Shown here piece after piece: positions 38,423 to 46,468 of a stretch of 64,000 nucleotides of DNA (position 1 is its first letter; every line of letters starts with the position of its first letter). This stretch comes from an uncultured Paraburkholderia sp. GTDB taxonomy: Bacteria; Pseudomonadota; Gammaproteobacteria; Burkholderiales; Burkholderiaceae. Where the stretch lies: contig CALNWN010000016.1 of the NCBI GenBank assembly GCA_940746715.1, positions 1 to 64,000 of the forward strand, read 5' to 3'. The notes beneath the pieces were generated by a model, which was not told the origin of the DNA, did no database searches, and worked only from the letters and a program-made list of their open reading frames with translations. Both the position numbers and the translations under genes were made by a program.

Positions 38423-39670
38423 TCATATCGCGCCGGCGGTACGCAACGCGCTGATCTGCTCGGGCGAATAGCCCAGTTCCGCCATGACCTCGTCGGTATG
38501 TTCGCCGAGCAGCGGCGAGCGCGTGACTTCGGTGGGACTGTCTGACAATTTGATAGGATTACCAACTGTCAGATATTTTCCGCACGTCGGATGATCCACT
38601 TCGACGATCGTGCCGGTCTTACGCAGCGACGGCTCCTCGGCGATCTCCTTCATCGACAGGATCGGCCCGCATGGAATGTCGTACCTGTTGAGAATCTGCA
38701 TGGCCTCGAACTTGGTTTTGGTCATCGTCCAGCGTTCGATTTCCGCGAAAATTTCCTTCAGGCGCGGCAAGCGTGCGGCAGGCGTCGCGTAGTCCGGGTC
38801 GGTCGCCCACTCCTCTTTGCCGATCACGTTGCAGATCTTCACCCACACCGGCGCCTGCGTGATGAAGTAGATGTATGCGTTCGGATCGGTTTCCCAGCCC
38901 TTGCATTTGAGAATCCAGCCGGGCTGGCCGCCGCCCGACGCGTTGCCCGCGCGCGGCACCGCTTCGCCGAAAGTACCGTTCGGATATTGCGGATACTCCT
39001 TCATCACGCCAGTGCGTTCCAGCCGCTGCTGATCGCGCAGCTTCACGCGGCACAGGTTGAGCACGCCGTCCTGCATCGCGGCCAGCACGCGCTGACCACG
39101 GCCGGTTTGGGTGCGCTGATACAGCGCGGTGACGATGCCGAGCGCGAGATGCAGGCCCGTGCCGCTATCGCCGATCTGCGCGCCCGTCACGACCGGCGGG
39201 CCGTCGTCGAAACCCGTGGTGGAGGCCGCGCCGCCCGCGCATTGCGCGACGTTCTCGTAGACCTTGCAGTCCTCGTACGGACCCGGGCCGAAGCCTTTCA
39301 CCGACGCGACGATCATCCGCGGATTCAGCTCCTGGATGCGCTCCCACGTAAAACCCATGCGGTCCAGCGCGCCCGGCGCGAAGTTCTCCACCAGCACGTC
39401 GCATTTCTGGATCAACGCCTCGAGCACCTGCTTGCCTTCCGGGTGCTTCGTGTCGATCGTGACCGAGCGCTTGTTGTGGTTGAGCATCGTGAAGTACAGG
39501 CTGTCCACGTCGGGGATGTCCCGCAGTTGCTCGCGCGTGATGTCGCCGGCGCCGACCCGCTCCACCTTGATCACGTCCGCGCCGAACCACGCCAGCAGTT
39601 GCGTGCAGGTCGGGCCCGATTGCACATGCGTGAAATCGAGGATGCGCACCCCGTCGAGTGCTTTGCCCAT
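38423..39670 (-). CDS. frc: formyl-CoA:oxalate CoA-transferase family protein (Frc)
   Basis: A 415-residue class III CoA-transferase very close in pattern to Oxalobacter Frc: MGKALDGVRILDFTHVQSGP, LLAWFGADVIKVERVGAGDI, SLYFTMLNHNKRSVTIDTKH, ENFAPGALDRMGFTWERIQE, VTGAQIGDSGTGLHLALGIV (catalytic Asp in IGDSGTG) and GNASGGGQPGWILKCKGWET (the glycine loop GGGGQ-type). It ends PLLGEHTDEVMAELGYSPEQ. It moves CoA from formyl-CoA (or another donor) to oxalate or a related acid. The next gene upstream, 24 nt away, is the ThDP enzyme, so the two act together. Intact. Confidence 0.92.
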   Translation of the reverse strand: MGKALDGVRILDFTHVQSGPTCTQLLAWFGADVIKVERVGAGDITREQLRDIPDVDSLYFTMLNHNKRSVTIDTKHPEGKQVLEALIQKCDVLVENFAPGALDRMGFTWERIQELNPRMIVASVKGFGPGPYEDCKVYENVAQCAGGAASTTGFDDGPPVVTGAQIGDSGTGLHLALGIVTALYQRTQTGRGQRVLAAMQDGVLNLCRVKLRDQQRLERTGVMKEYPQYPNGTFGEAVPRAGNASGGGQPGWILKCKGWETDPNAYIYFITQAPVWVKICNVIGKEEWATDPDYATPAARLPRLKEIFAEIERWTMTKTKFEAMQILNRYDIPCGPILSMKEIAEEPSLRKTGTIVEVDHPTCGKYLTVGNPIKLSDSPTEVTRSPLLGEHTDEVMAELGYSPEQISALRTAGAI

Positions 39671-39694
39671 GTCGTGTCTCCTAAGGTGTCCGTA

Positions 39695-41458
39695 TTACTT
39701 GTACATGGTCTGATTCTTGGTGCCCGGCGCATACTCGCGCGGATCGACCCAGATGTTGACGACCGCCGAGCGGCCCGTGCGATGAATCGCCTCGCGTGCA
39801 CGCTGCAACGCACCCGCAATCTGCGCAGGATCGCGCACTTCCTCGCCGTGGCCGCCGAGCATTTCGGCGAACTTGCTGAACGGCACATCGCTCAGCAGAT
39901 TGCCGACATTGCCGCGCTCGTCGCCGTATTTGGCGAGCTGGCCGTAGCGGATCTGGTTCATCGCCGAGTTGTTGCCGATCACCGCGAGATACGGTGCGCC
40001 GAAGCGGTTGGCCGTTTCCATGTCGAACGCGGTCATGCCGAACGAGCCGTCGCCGTAGTAGCACAGCACTTCCTTGTGCGGATGCGCGACCTTGGCAGCA
40101 AGTGCAAAGCCGGTGCCGACGCCGAGCGAGCCAAGCGCGCCCGGGTCCATCCATTGCCCCGGCCGGCGCGGGCGAACCGCTTGCGCGGAAATCGTCACGA
40201 CGTCGCCGCCGTCGCCGATATAGATGGTGTCGTCGGAGAGGAACTCGTTGAGTTCGTAGGCGACGCGGTACGGGTGAATCGGCGTGTTGTTCGACTTGAA
40301 GAGCGGCATCAGCTTTTCGGTCGCGGTTGCTTCGGCGTCCTGCAATTGCGCCATCCACTTGCGGCGTGCCTGGCGCTTGTCGTCCTTCAGGCGGCCGCTC
40401 GCGGCTTGCAGCACCGCCGCGAGGATCGCGCCCGGATCGCCGACGAGACCCAGATCGATATCGCGGTTCTTGCCGACCGTCCGGTAGTCCATGTCGATCT
40501 GCACCAGCGTGAGTTCCTTGCTGATGCGCTTGCCGTAGCCCATGCGGAAGTCGAACGGCGTGCCGACGACAATCAGCACGTCGGCATTGGCAAACGCCTG
40601 CGAACGCGTGCGATCGAAGTGATGCGGGTCGCCCGGCGGCAGCAGGCCGCGGCTCGCACCGTTGAAGTAGCCGGGAATGTCGAGGCCGCGCAGCAACGCG
40701 ATGGCTTCCTCGTGGCCGCGCGCGGTCCAGACCTGCTGGCCGTACAGAATCGCGGGGCGCTCGGAATTGACGAGAATGTCGGCCAGTTTCTCGATGTCGC
40801 GCGGATCGCCGATCGATTTCGTCGACGCCCGATAGTGACCCGGCTGCGGCACGACCGCGCGCGTCAGCTCGACTTCGCGGTCGAGCACGTCGCGCGAAAT
40901 TTCCAGGTAAGCCGGACCGGGCGCGCCGTTGAAGCACTCGCGCGCGGCCATCGAAATCATGTCCGCGACGCGCTCCGTGCTCGACACGCTTGCGGCGAGC
41001 TTCGTGATCGGCGCCATCATGTCGACGTGCGGCAGATCCTGCAGCGAACCCATCTTGTGCTGCGTCAGCGCGCCTTGCCCGCCGATATGGAGCACCGGGC
41101 TCTCCGAGCGGAACGCCGTCGCGATGCCCGTCACCGCGTTCGTGCAGCCGGGGCCGGCCGTCGTGACGACGCAGCCGAGCTTGCCCGTCTGGCGCGCGTA
41201 GCCGTCTGCCGCGTGCGCTGCGACCTGCTCGTGGCGCACGTCGATGATGCGAATCCCTTCGTCCACGCAGCCATCGTAAATATCGATGATGTGGCCGCCG
41301 CACAGCGTGAAGATCGTATCGACCCCTTCATTCTTCAGCGCCTTGGCGACGAGATGCCCGCCCGAGACGACGCCGGCGTTGCGGGTCTTCTGCTTGAGCG
41401 TGTCTTCGGCCGTGGTGCTGCCTGTGGCTGGGTTCAGGGATGAAACAACTGCAGACAT
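39695..41458 (-). CDS. ThDP-dependent enzyme, 2-hydroxyacyl-CoA lyase / oxalyl-CoA decarboxylase-like
   Basis: A 587-residue protein of the acetolactate synthase superfamily. ATG 41458 after AAGGAG. N-terminal PYR domain with the cofactor-activating Glu (RIIDVRHEQVAAHAADGYAR) and TTAGPGCTNAVTGIATAFRS; a central domain; and a C-terminal PP domain with the ThDP motif YYGDGSFGMTAFDMETANRF...NN. GSLQDLPHVDMMAPITKLAA resembles actinobacterial 2-hydroxyacyl-CoA lyases as I recall them. The typical oxalyl-CoA decarboxylase blocks (GVVGIPITNLARM, SVSAPGFLNG) are absent. Beside an Frc-type transferase it may cleave a 2-hydroxyacyl-CoA to an aldehyde or ketone and formyl-CoA. Intact; function inferred. 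Confidence 0.75.
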   Translation of the reverse strand: MSAVVSSLNPATGSTTAEDTLKQKTRNAGVVSGGHLVAKALKNEGVDTIFTLCGGHIIDIYDGCVDEGIRIIDVRHEQVAAHAADGYARQTGKLGCVVTTAGPGCTNAVTGIATAFRSESPVLHIGGQGALTQHKMGSLQDLPHVDMMAPITKLAASVSSTERVADMISMAARECFNGAPGPAYLEISRDVLDREVELTRAVVPQPGHYRASTKSIGDPRDIEKLADILVNSERPAILYGQQVWTARGHEEAIALLRGLDIPGYFNGASRGLLPPGDPHHFDRTRSQAFANADVLIVVGTPFDFRMGYGKRISKELTLVQIDMDYRTVGKNRDIDLGLVGDPGAILAAVLQAASGRLKDDKRQARRKWMAQLQDAEATATEKLMPLFKSNNTPIHPYRVAYELNEFLSDDTIYIGDGGDVVTISAQAVRPRRPGQWMDPGALGSLGVGTGFALAAKVAHPHKEVLCYYGDGSFGMTAFDMETANRFGAPYLAVIGNNSAMNQIRYGQLAKYGDERGNVGNLLSDVPFSKFAEMLGGHGEEVRDPAQIAGALQRAREAIHRTGRSAVVNIWVDPREYAPGTKNQTMYK

Positions 41459-41610
41459 GGTCGTCTCCTTGTGTGTCGACCGGCGTTGGGGCCTAGCGCT
41501 GACGTCGGTCCCATGCTTTGGCACGATGGGGTGGGTGCTGCCAATCGGTTATGCGACGGTTGTGCGACGGATTGCAGGGAACGCATCTCAGAACATGCTG
41601 CCGACCTTGT

Positions 41611-41633
41611 TCACATACGGTATGTGATATATC
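41611..41633. promoter_or_regulatory. GntR operator candidate A
   Basis: Contains GGTATGTGATATATC (41619-41633) overlapping a perfect dyad TCACATAC-G-GTATGTGA (41611-41627). It lies about 155 nt upstream of the ThDP-enzyme start. The 15-mer recurs inverted at 41785-41799 and, with two changes, at 42935-42949. Confidence 0.65.
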
Positions 41634-41784
41634 AGATCCTGGCAAGGACGATCTGGGTCCCGGTGACCCTGACGTTTCTTCTGCAATCCCCCGCTGGGCA
41701 AACAAAGGCGGGGCCAGGTGGCGGTCGTCTTCGGGTGCTCTGCAAGGGAAAACACTGAGCGCGGTGTAGAAACGCTCAACTGTT

Positions 41785-41799
41785 AATATATCACATACC
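41785..41799. promoter_or_regulatory. GntR operator candidate B
   Basis: AATATATCACATACC, the reverse complement of GGTATGTGATATATT, matching candidate A at 14 of 15 positions in opposite orientation. The two sites are about 165 bp apart in the region between the ThDP-enzyme and regulator genes, which could allow looping. Confidence 0.6.
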
Positions 41800-41848
41800 A
41801 CATTTCAGAAGACGTCAAGCACGGTGTTTCCCTACGACGCGCGAAGAG

Positions 41849-41887
41849 ACGAAAAAAAGCCCGCGGTGCGTGAACACCGCGGGCTTT
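41849..41887 (-). terminator. intrinsic terminator of gntR
   Basis: On the minus strand AAAGCCCGCGGTG, 6-nt loop, CACCGCGGGCTTT followed by TTTT: a perfect 13-bp stem at 41856-41887 with a T-run, 62 nt past the gntR stop at 41949. Confidence 0.88.
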
Positions 41888-41948
41888 GCGCCAGCGCTAT
41901 TTCGTCGAGGCAGCGGACGCCGCAGCCGGCGCCCGCCTTACTCAGCTG

Positions 41949-42668
41949 TTAATCGAGAAAATCGCAGTTTTTCTCCACGAATGCCGCCAGATCGAGCGAA
42001 TGCTGGCGTGTGAGACGCTCGGCCAGCTCCGTGTCGCGCTTCTCGAGTGCCTCGATAATGCGCAGATGGTCGACGATCGAGCGCGACGCGCGATCGCTCT
42101 GCGAGATCGTCATGCGCCGAATGGCGCGCACGTGGATAAAGATGTTCTTGATGGTGTCGAGGATGATCTGCGACTTGGACAATTCGACAATCGCCTGATG
42201 AAACGCGATGTTCGCGTCCGAATACTCGGCAATGTGCTCGGCCGGCGTGGCGTCGCGGAAATGGTCAAACATATGCCGCAAGCGCGCGATCTCCTCGTCT
42301 GTCGCGCGCTGCGTGGCGAGACGGGCCGCCATGCTTTCCAGCGCCGCCCACATGTGAATCATCTCGACGATTTCGCGCTTGCTCTTGCGCACGATGTAGA
42401 TGCCGCGGCGCGGCACCATGCGCAGAAAGCCTTCCTGCTCGAGCAGCGTCATCGCCTCGCGCACCGGCGTGCGGCTTACGCCAAGCGTCTCGCCCAGGAC
42501 GCGTTCGTCCAGACGGATTTCTTCGCGCGTCTGGTAGATGTCCGCGTCTGCGATAGCCTGGCGCAGCATCGCATAAGCCTGATCGCGCAAGCTCGCGCTT
42601 GCGCCGATAGGCTGCAATGACAACGTCAAAGGTGTTGCCACCGCTTCAGTTTGAAGTTCCGACGACAT
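41949..42668 (-). CDS. GntR family (FadR/FCD) regulator of the Frc-ThDP cluster
   Basis: A 239-residue regulator: winged helix-turn-helix at about 28-95 (SLRDQAYAMLRQAIADADIY, LGVSRTPVREAMTLLEQEGF, LRMVPRRGIYIVRK), then an FCD domain (EMIHMWAALESMAARLATQR, DANIAFHQAIVELSKSQIIL, SIVDHLRIIEALEKRDTELA) with the Asp/His metal-binding positions. It lies between the Frc/ThDP genes and the divergent MHS transporter. Copies of a 15-bp motif on both sides make it the likely controller of both units, releasing DNA on binding an organic acid. Intact, followed by a strong terminator. Confidence 0.9.
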   Translation of the reverse strand: MSSELQTEAVATPLTLSLQPIGASASLRDQAYAMLRQAIADADIYQTREEIRLDERVLGETLGVSRTPVREAMTLLEQEGFLRMVPRRGIYIVRKSKREIVEMIHMWAALESMAARLATQRATDEEIARLRHMFDHFRDATPAEHIAEYSDANIAFHQAIVELSKSQIILDTIKNIFIHVRAIRRMTISQSDRASRSIVDHLRIIEALEKRDTELAERLTRQHSLDLAAFVEKNCDFLD

Positions 42669-42864
42669 TCATCGCCTCAGTTTGAACGTGCATACGATAA
42701 GGCGCCACTGCGGCCCCGCGCTGCTCGTCCAGTCCGACAAACCGGCCATGTTGCGCTGCAAGTTGCGCGACCGACTGCGGAATTCAGCGAGCCACGAGAA
42801 CCGTGGCGGCACTACCCAAGCCAACAACAGCGGCGGCCAGTAGCGAGAGAGGAACAAATTCCAT
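42646..42864 (-). pseudogene. possible small membrane protein upstream of gntR, in-frame TGA
   Basis: From ATG 42864, preceded by GGAG, the frame reads MEFVPLSLLAAAVVGLGSAA, TVLVAR, then TGA at 42784-42786, then IPQSVAQLAAQHGRFVGLDE and on to a stop at 42646-42648 inside the gntR start. The N-terminus is one clear hydrophobic helix. If TGA was once CGA (Arg), the protein would have had about 72 residues. No family is recognised. It may be a real small gene with a nonsense change, a 26-residue peptide, or chance. Confidence 0.3.
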
Positions 42865-43235
42865 GTGCAGCTCCAAACGATTGAGTTAAACGGATGACTC
42901 AATCATATGCTGCGTCGCCGCAAAAATCAATTTCGGTATGTAGTATATCAGTGGATGTTGTTTTCCAATCATATCCTAGGTAGCATGCGCCGCTTCGTCC
43001 CGCCTGCGCCTCCCATCAGCGTCGCGACGCTCGGTGCGCTCGGGGTATACGCGAGGAACGCGCACTATGCGCGCAACAGCGTTCGATGATCGCGCAGTTT
43101 GCCCCGAGTGCCGATTGTGCGATGCCCGTGGCGTCATTAATCTTCCGCACATCCTGCAAGCGTCGGCGAGGTGCCGCAGCAACCCGCAAGCGACCGACCA
43201 CGCAGTAGTCCGAGAATCTCAAGGAGACACCCCTC
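42865..43235. other. intergenic region upstream of the MHS transporter, with GntR operator candidate C
   Basis: About 370 bp separating the divergent small frame/gntR and transporter genes. GGTATGTAGTATATC at 42935-42949 matches candidate A at 13 of 15 positions, suggesting shared control of the transporter. No further gene is supported. Confidence 0.5.
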
Positions 43236-44484
43236 ATGAGTACCACCATTTCGCCGGCCGCCACAGCCGACAATCGCACGGCGCGCAGCCGGGCACGCAA
43301 GGCGGCGCTGGGCAGTTTCGTCGGCGCAGTTGTCGATTGGTACGACTTTCTGCTGTACGGCATTGTCGCGGCGCTGGTCTTCAACTCGGAGTTTTTCCCG
43401 AAAGTGAGCCCGGCAATGGGAACCCTCGCCGCTTTCGCGACGTTCGGCGTCGGCTTTCTGTTCCGGCCGCTCGGCGGCTTCGTGTTCGGCCATTTCGGCG
43501 ACCGGCTCGGGCGCAAGCGCATGCTCGTGCTCACCGTAATGATGATGGGCTTGTCCACCGCCGCAATCGGCCTGCTGCCGTCGTTCGCGGCCATCGGCTG
43601 GCTGGCACCGGTCCTGCTCGTGACGCTGCGGGCGATCCAGGGCTTCGCCGGCGGCGGCGAATGGGGCGGCACGGCGTTGATGGCGGTGGAAAGCGCGCCC
43701 GGGAAGAAAAAGGCGTTCTACAGCAGCGGCGTCCAGGTCGGCTACGGCGTGGGCCTCGTGCTGGCGACGGGCCTCGTCGCGCTCATCAGCCGCTCCATGG
43801 ACAACGCGTCGTTCATGAGCTGGGGCTGGCGCCTGCCGTTCCTATTCAGCGTGGTTCTGGTGCTGATCGCGATGTGGATCCGCTCGAGCATGGAAGAGTC
43901 GCAGGAATTCGTCGAAAAAGTTGGCGCGCACGGCGAACGCCGTGTCCGGTTGCCGATTGTCGAGGCGCTGCTGCGCCACCCGAAAGCGTTCCTGCTGATT
44001 ATTGCGCTGCGCCTTGCCGAACTGTTCACGATGTATATCGTGACCGCGTTTGCGCTCAATTATTCGACGGCGAATCTGCACATGCCCCATGCTCGCCGAC
44101 CGCTTCGGCCGCCGCCGCGTGTATATCGTCGGCGCGCTCGTCGGCATGTTCAGCGCCGTGCCGTTCTTTCTGGCGCTGGAAGCGCGCTCGACCGTGTGGA
44201 TCGTGGTGTTCGCCGTGATGCTCGCGAATATCGCCCACGACATGGTGGTGAGCGTGCAGCAGCCGATGTTCACCGAACTGTTCGGCACCGAATATCGCTA
44301 TAGCGGCGCGGGCGTCGGCTACCAGGTAGCGAGCGTGATGGGCGGCGGCTTCACGCCGTTCATCGCGGTGGCACTCGTGAGTTTTGCCGGCGGGTCGTGG
44401 CATCCGGTGGCGGGTTATCTCGCGGTCGGCTGTCTGATCTCCGTGCTCGTCGCTGCGAAAATGAAGACGGGCCGCACGGTCTGA
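43236..44484 (+). pseudogene. MHS-family MFS transporter, internal deletion
   Basis: Metabolite:H+ symporter. ATG 43236 after AAGGAG: LGSFVGAVVDWYDFLLYGIV (family start), GFLFRPLGGFVFGHFGDRLG and RKRMLVLTVMMMGLSTAAIG, LRAIQGFAGGGEWGGTALMA, APGKKKAFYSSGVQVGYGVG. After TAFALNYSTANLHMP the sequence jumps to MLADRFGRRRVYIVGALVG in another frame. The helix and loop that normally separate these blocks (about 30 residues) are missing, so a deletion near 44080 with frame change has destroyed it. The C-terminal helices follow to 44484. Likely importer of an organic acid for the Frc/ThDP enzymes. Confidence 0.82.
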
Positions 44485-44503
44485 CGACCAGGTCGTAGAC
44501 CGG

Positions 44504-44542
44504 AAAGGCCGGCGTGGCGATGCTGCCACCGTCGGCCTTTTT
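44504..44542 (+). terminator. intrinsic terminator after MHS transporter
   Basis: AAAGGCCG-gc-GTGGC ... GCCAC-cgt-CGGCCTTT followed by TT, 20 nt after the stop codon; interrupted 13-bp stem with T-run. Confidence 0.8.
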
Positions 44543-44850
44543 GCTTTGAGGGTCCTGTTCCGCTTGTAGGGACGCTTGCCCTACCCGCTAAGTGGGAAAT
44601 TCTGTCGCAATCTGACAGATCGCCGTCGCATTTCCTCGGGCAATGCCTTATGCATTGCTATCTCATATTGCCAACCCCGGTGCGCCGCCCTATCGTTCGA
44701 CCAGCCAGGTTTCTTTCAGAACTTGCGCACGTTCATATGAAGCCCAACCGCATATATGACCGCAGAATCGTGTAGCAATTCTCACCGAATCGCTTAAGTA
44801 TTCGGTGCGATGCGCCGATAACAAAGACTTCGCTTCCCGGGAGACCGACC
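44543..44850. other. intergenic region upstream of OFA transporter
   Basis: About 300 bp. No copy of the 15-bp GntR motif is evident, and no gene. Confidence 0.4.
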
Positions 44851-46253
44851 ATGAGCAGCATTACCGAGCCGCAGCACAATCGAGGCTCCGCACCATTCTT
44901 TTCGAAAGAAGCCACCGTTGCCAAACCGGGGTTTTCGCGCTGGATGGTTCCCCCGCAGCACTCGCCGTTCACCTCTGTATCGGCCAGGCCTATGCGTTCT
45001 CCGTCTTCAACGGACCGTTGACCAAGGTTATCGGCATCACGCAATCCGCCTCTGACGACTGGTCGCTCACGTCGCTCGGCTGGATTTTCTCGCTGGCTAT
45101 CGTGTTCCTGGGTTTGGTCGGCGGCGTTCGCCGGCAAGTGGCTCGAACACGTCGGCCCGCGCCGCACGATGTTCACCGCGGCCTGCTGCTTCGGCGGCGG
45201 CTTTCTGATTTCCGCGCTGGGCGTGTATCTGCATCAGATCGTGTTGCTGTACCTCGGCTACGGCGTGATCGGCGGAATCGGGCTCGGCCTTGGCTATGTT
45301 TCGCCGGTCTCGACGCTGATCCGCTGGTTCCCGGACCGCCGCGGCATGGCAACCGGCATGGCGATCATGGGCTTCGGCGGCGGCGCGATGATCGCCGCGC
45401 CGCTCTCCGTGGCGCTGATGAACCACTTCAGAAGCGCGACGAGCATCGGCGTGGCCGAAACGTTCATCGTGCTCGGCATTGTGTACTTCATCTCATGTCG
45501 ATTGGCGCGTTGGCCATTCGCGTGCCGCCGGCCGACTGGAAACCGGCAGGCTGGACGCCGCCGCAAACGTCGCAACAGAAGATGATCACGCGCAACCACG
45601 TGCACATCGACGAAGCCCTGAAGACGCCGCAGTTCTATCTGATCTGGCTCGTGCTGTTCCTGAACGTGACGGCGGGCATCGGCATTCTCGGCCAGGCCTC
45701 GGTGATGATCCAGGAAAGCTTCAAAGGCACCGTGACCGCAGCCGCCGCTGCCGGCTTCGTCGGCCTGCTGTCGCTCTTCAACATGGGTGGCCGCTTCGTG
45801 TGGGCATCGGCTTCGGACTGGATTGGCCGCAAGAACACGTACTTCATCTTCTTCGCGCTGGGCGCCGTGCTCTATTTCCTCGTGCCGAGCTTTGCCGCGT
45901 CCGGCCAGATGGCGCTCTTCGTGCTGTCCTACTGCGTCATTCTCACGATGTACGGCGGCGGTTTTTCGACGGTGCCCGCCTATCTCGCGGACATGTTCGG
46001 CACCGCGTTCGTGGGCGGCATTCATGGACGCCTGCTGACCGCATGGGCCGCAGCCGGCGTGGCCGGCCCAGTGCTGGTCAACTACATCCGCGCCTACGAA
46101 GTCGCGCACGGCGTCGCTAAAGCCGACGCCTACACGATGACGGTGCATATCATGGCCGTGCTGCTGGTGATCGGCTTCATCTGCAATCTGTTGGTCAAGC
46201 GTGTGGACGAGAAGCATCACATGACCGACGCACAAGTCGCCAAAGGCGCATAA
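44851..46253 (+). pseudogene. OFA-family MFS transporter, three frameshifts
   Basis: Oxalate/formate antiporter-family carrier, a second copy beside that at 31658-32927. ATG 44851: MSSITEPQHNRGSAPFFSKE, GFSRWMVPP, then (shift near 44955) AALAVHLCIGQAYAFSVFNG, (shift near 45125) AFAGKWLEHVGPRRTMFTAA, GLGYVSPVSTLIRWFPDRRG, (shift near 45495) MSIGALAIRVPPADWKPAGW, LKTPQFYLIWLVLFLNVTAG, YCVILTMYGGGFSTVPAYLA and DMFGTAFVGGIHGRLLTAWA. It ends at 46253, just before its small-subunit gene. Full length about 467 codons. Confidence 0.85.
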
Positions 46254-46263
46254 GGAGACTCGC

Positions 46264-46392
46264 ATGTCGACCGTTGAACCCGTGCACCCCACCAACAAGG
46301 CCAAGATCGTCATTTTCTGGCTGTATGTGATGATTCCGCTCGCATGGGGCGTATACAACACGCTCTCGCAAGCGATGAAGCTGTTCCATTAA
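46264..46392 (+). CDS. OFA-type MFS transporter small subunit
   Basis: A 42-residue protein: MSTVEPVHPTNKAKIVIFWL then YVMIPLAWGVYNTLSQAMKL and FH. One membrane helix with a short cytoplasmic head. The ATG follows AAGGAG 10 nt after the transporter stop. This matches the small partner protein found behind OFA-family transporters in Burkholderiales (from memory of annotated genomes). Intact although its large partner is frameshifted. Confidence 0.8.
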   Translation: MSTVEPVHPTNKAKIVIFWLYVMIPLAWGVYNTLSQAMKLFH

Positions 46393-46400
46393 GCGCGTGC

Positions 46401-46428
46401 GCGCCCCGCCGCCTCACAGGCGGGGCGC
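46401..46428. terminator. bidirectional hairpin between convergent genes
   Basis: GCGCCCCGCC, 8-nt loop, GGCGGGGCGC, 9 nt after the small-subunit stop and 40 nt before the end of the convergent adhesin gene. No T-run. Confidence 0.55.
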
Positions 46429-46468
46429 CTTCAATCCGCCACCGGCAGTTCTCGCCCGCTGGCTTCCC

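Noticed and set aside
38591..41443. A 950-codon open frame on the plus strand opposite frc and the ThDP enzyme
   Set aside because: It mirrors two clearly recognisable genes, is Arg/His-rich, and has no family resemblance; long antisense frames are expected from high-GC codon use.
39695..41458. Simple annotation as oxalyl-CoA decarboxylase Oxc
   Set aside because: Position next to frc suggests it, but the characteristic Oxc sequence blocks are absent; the broader lyase-like call is safer.
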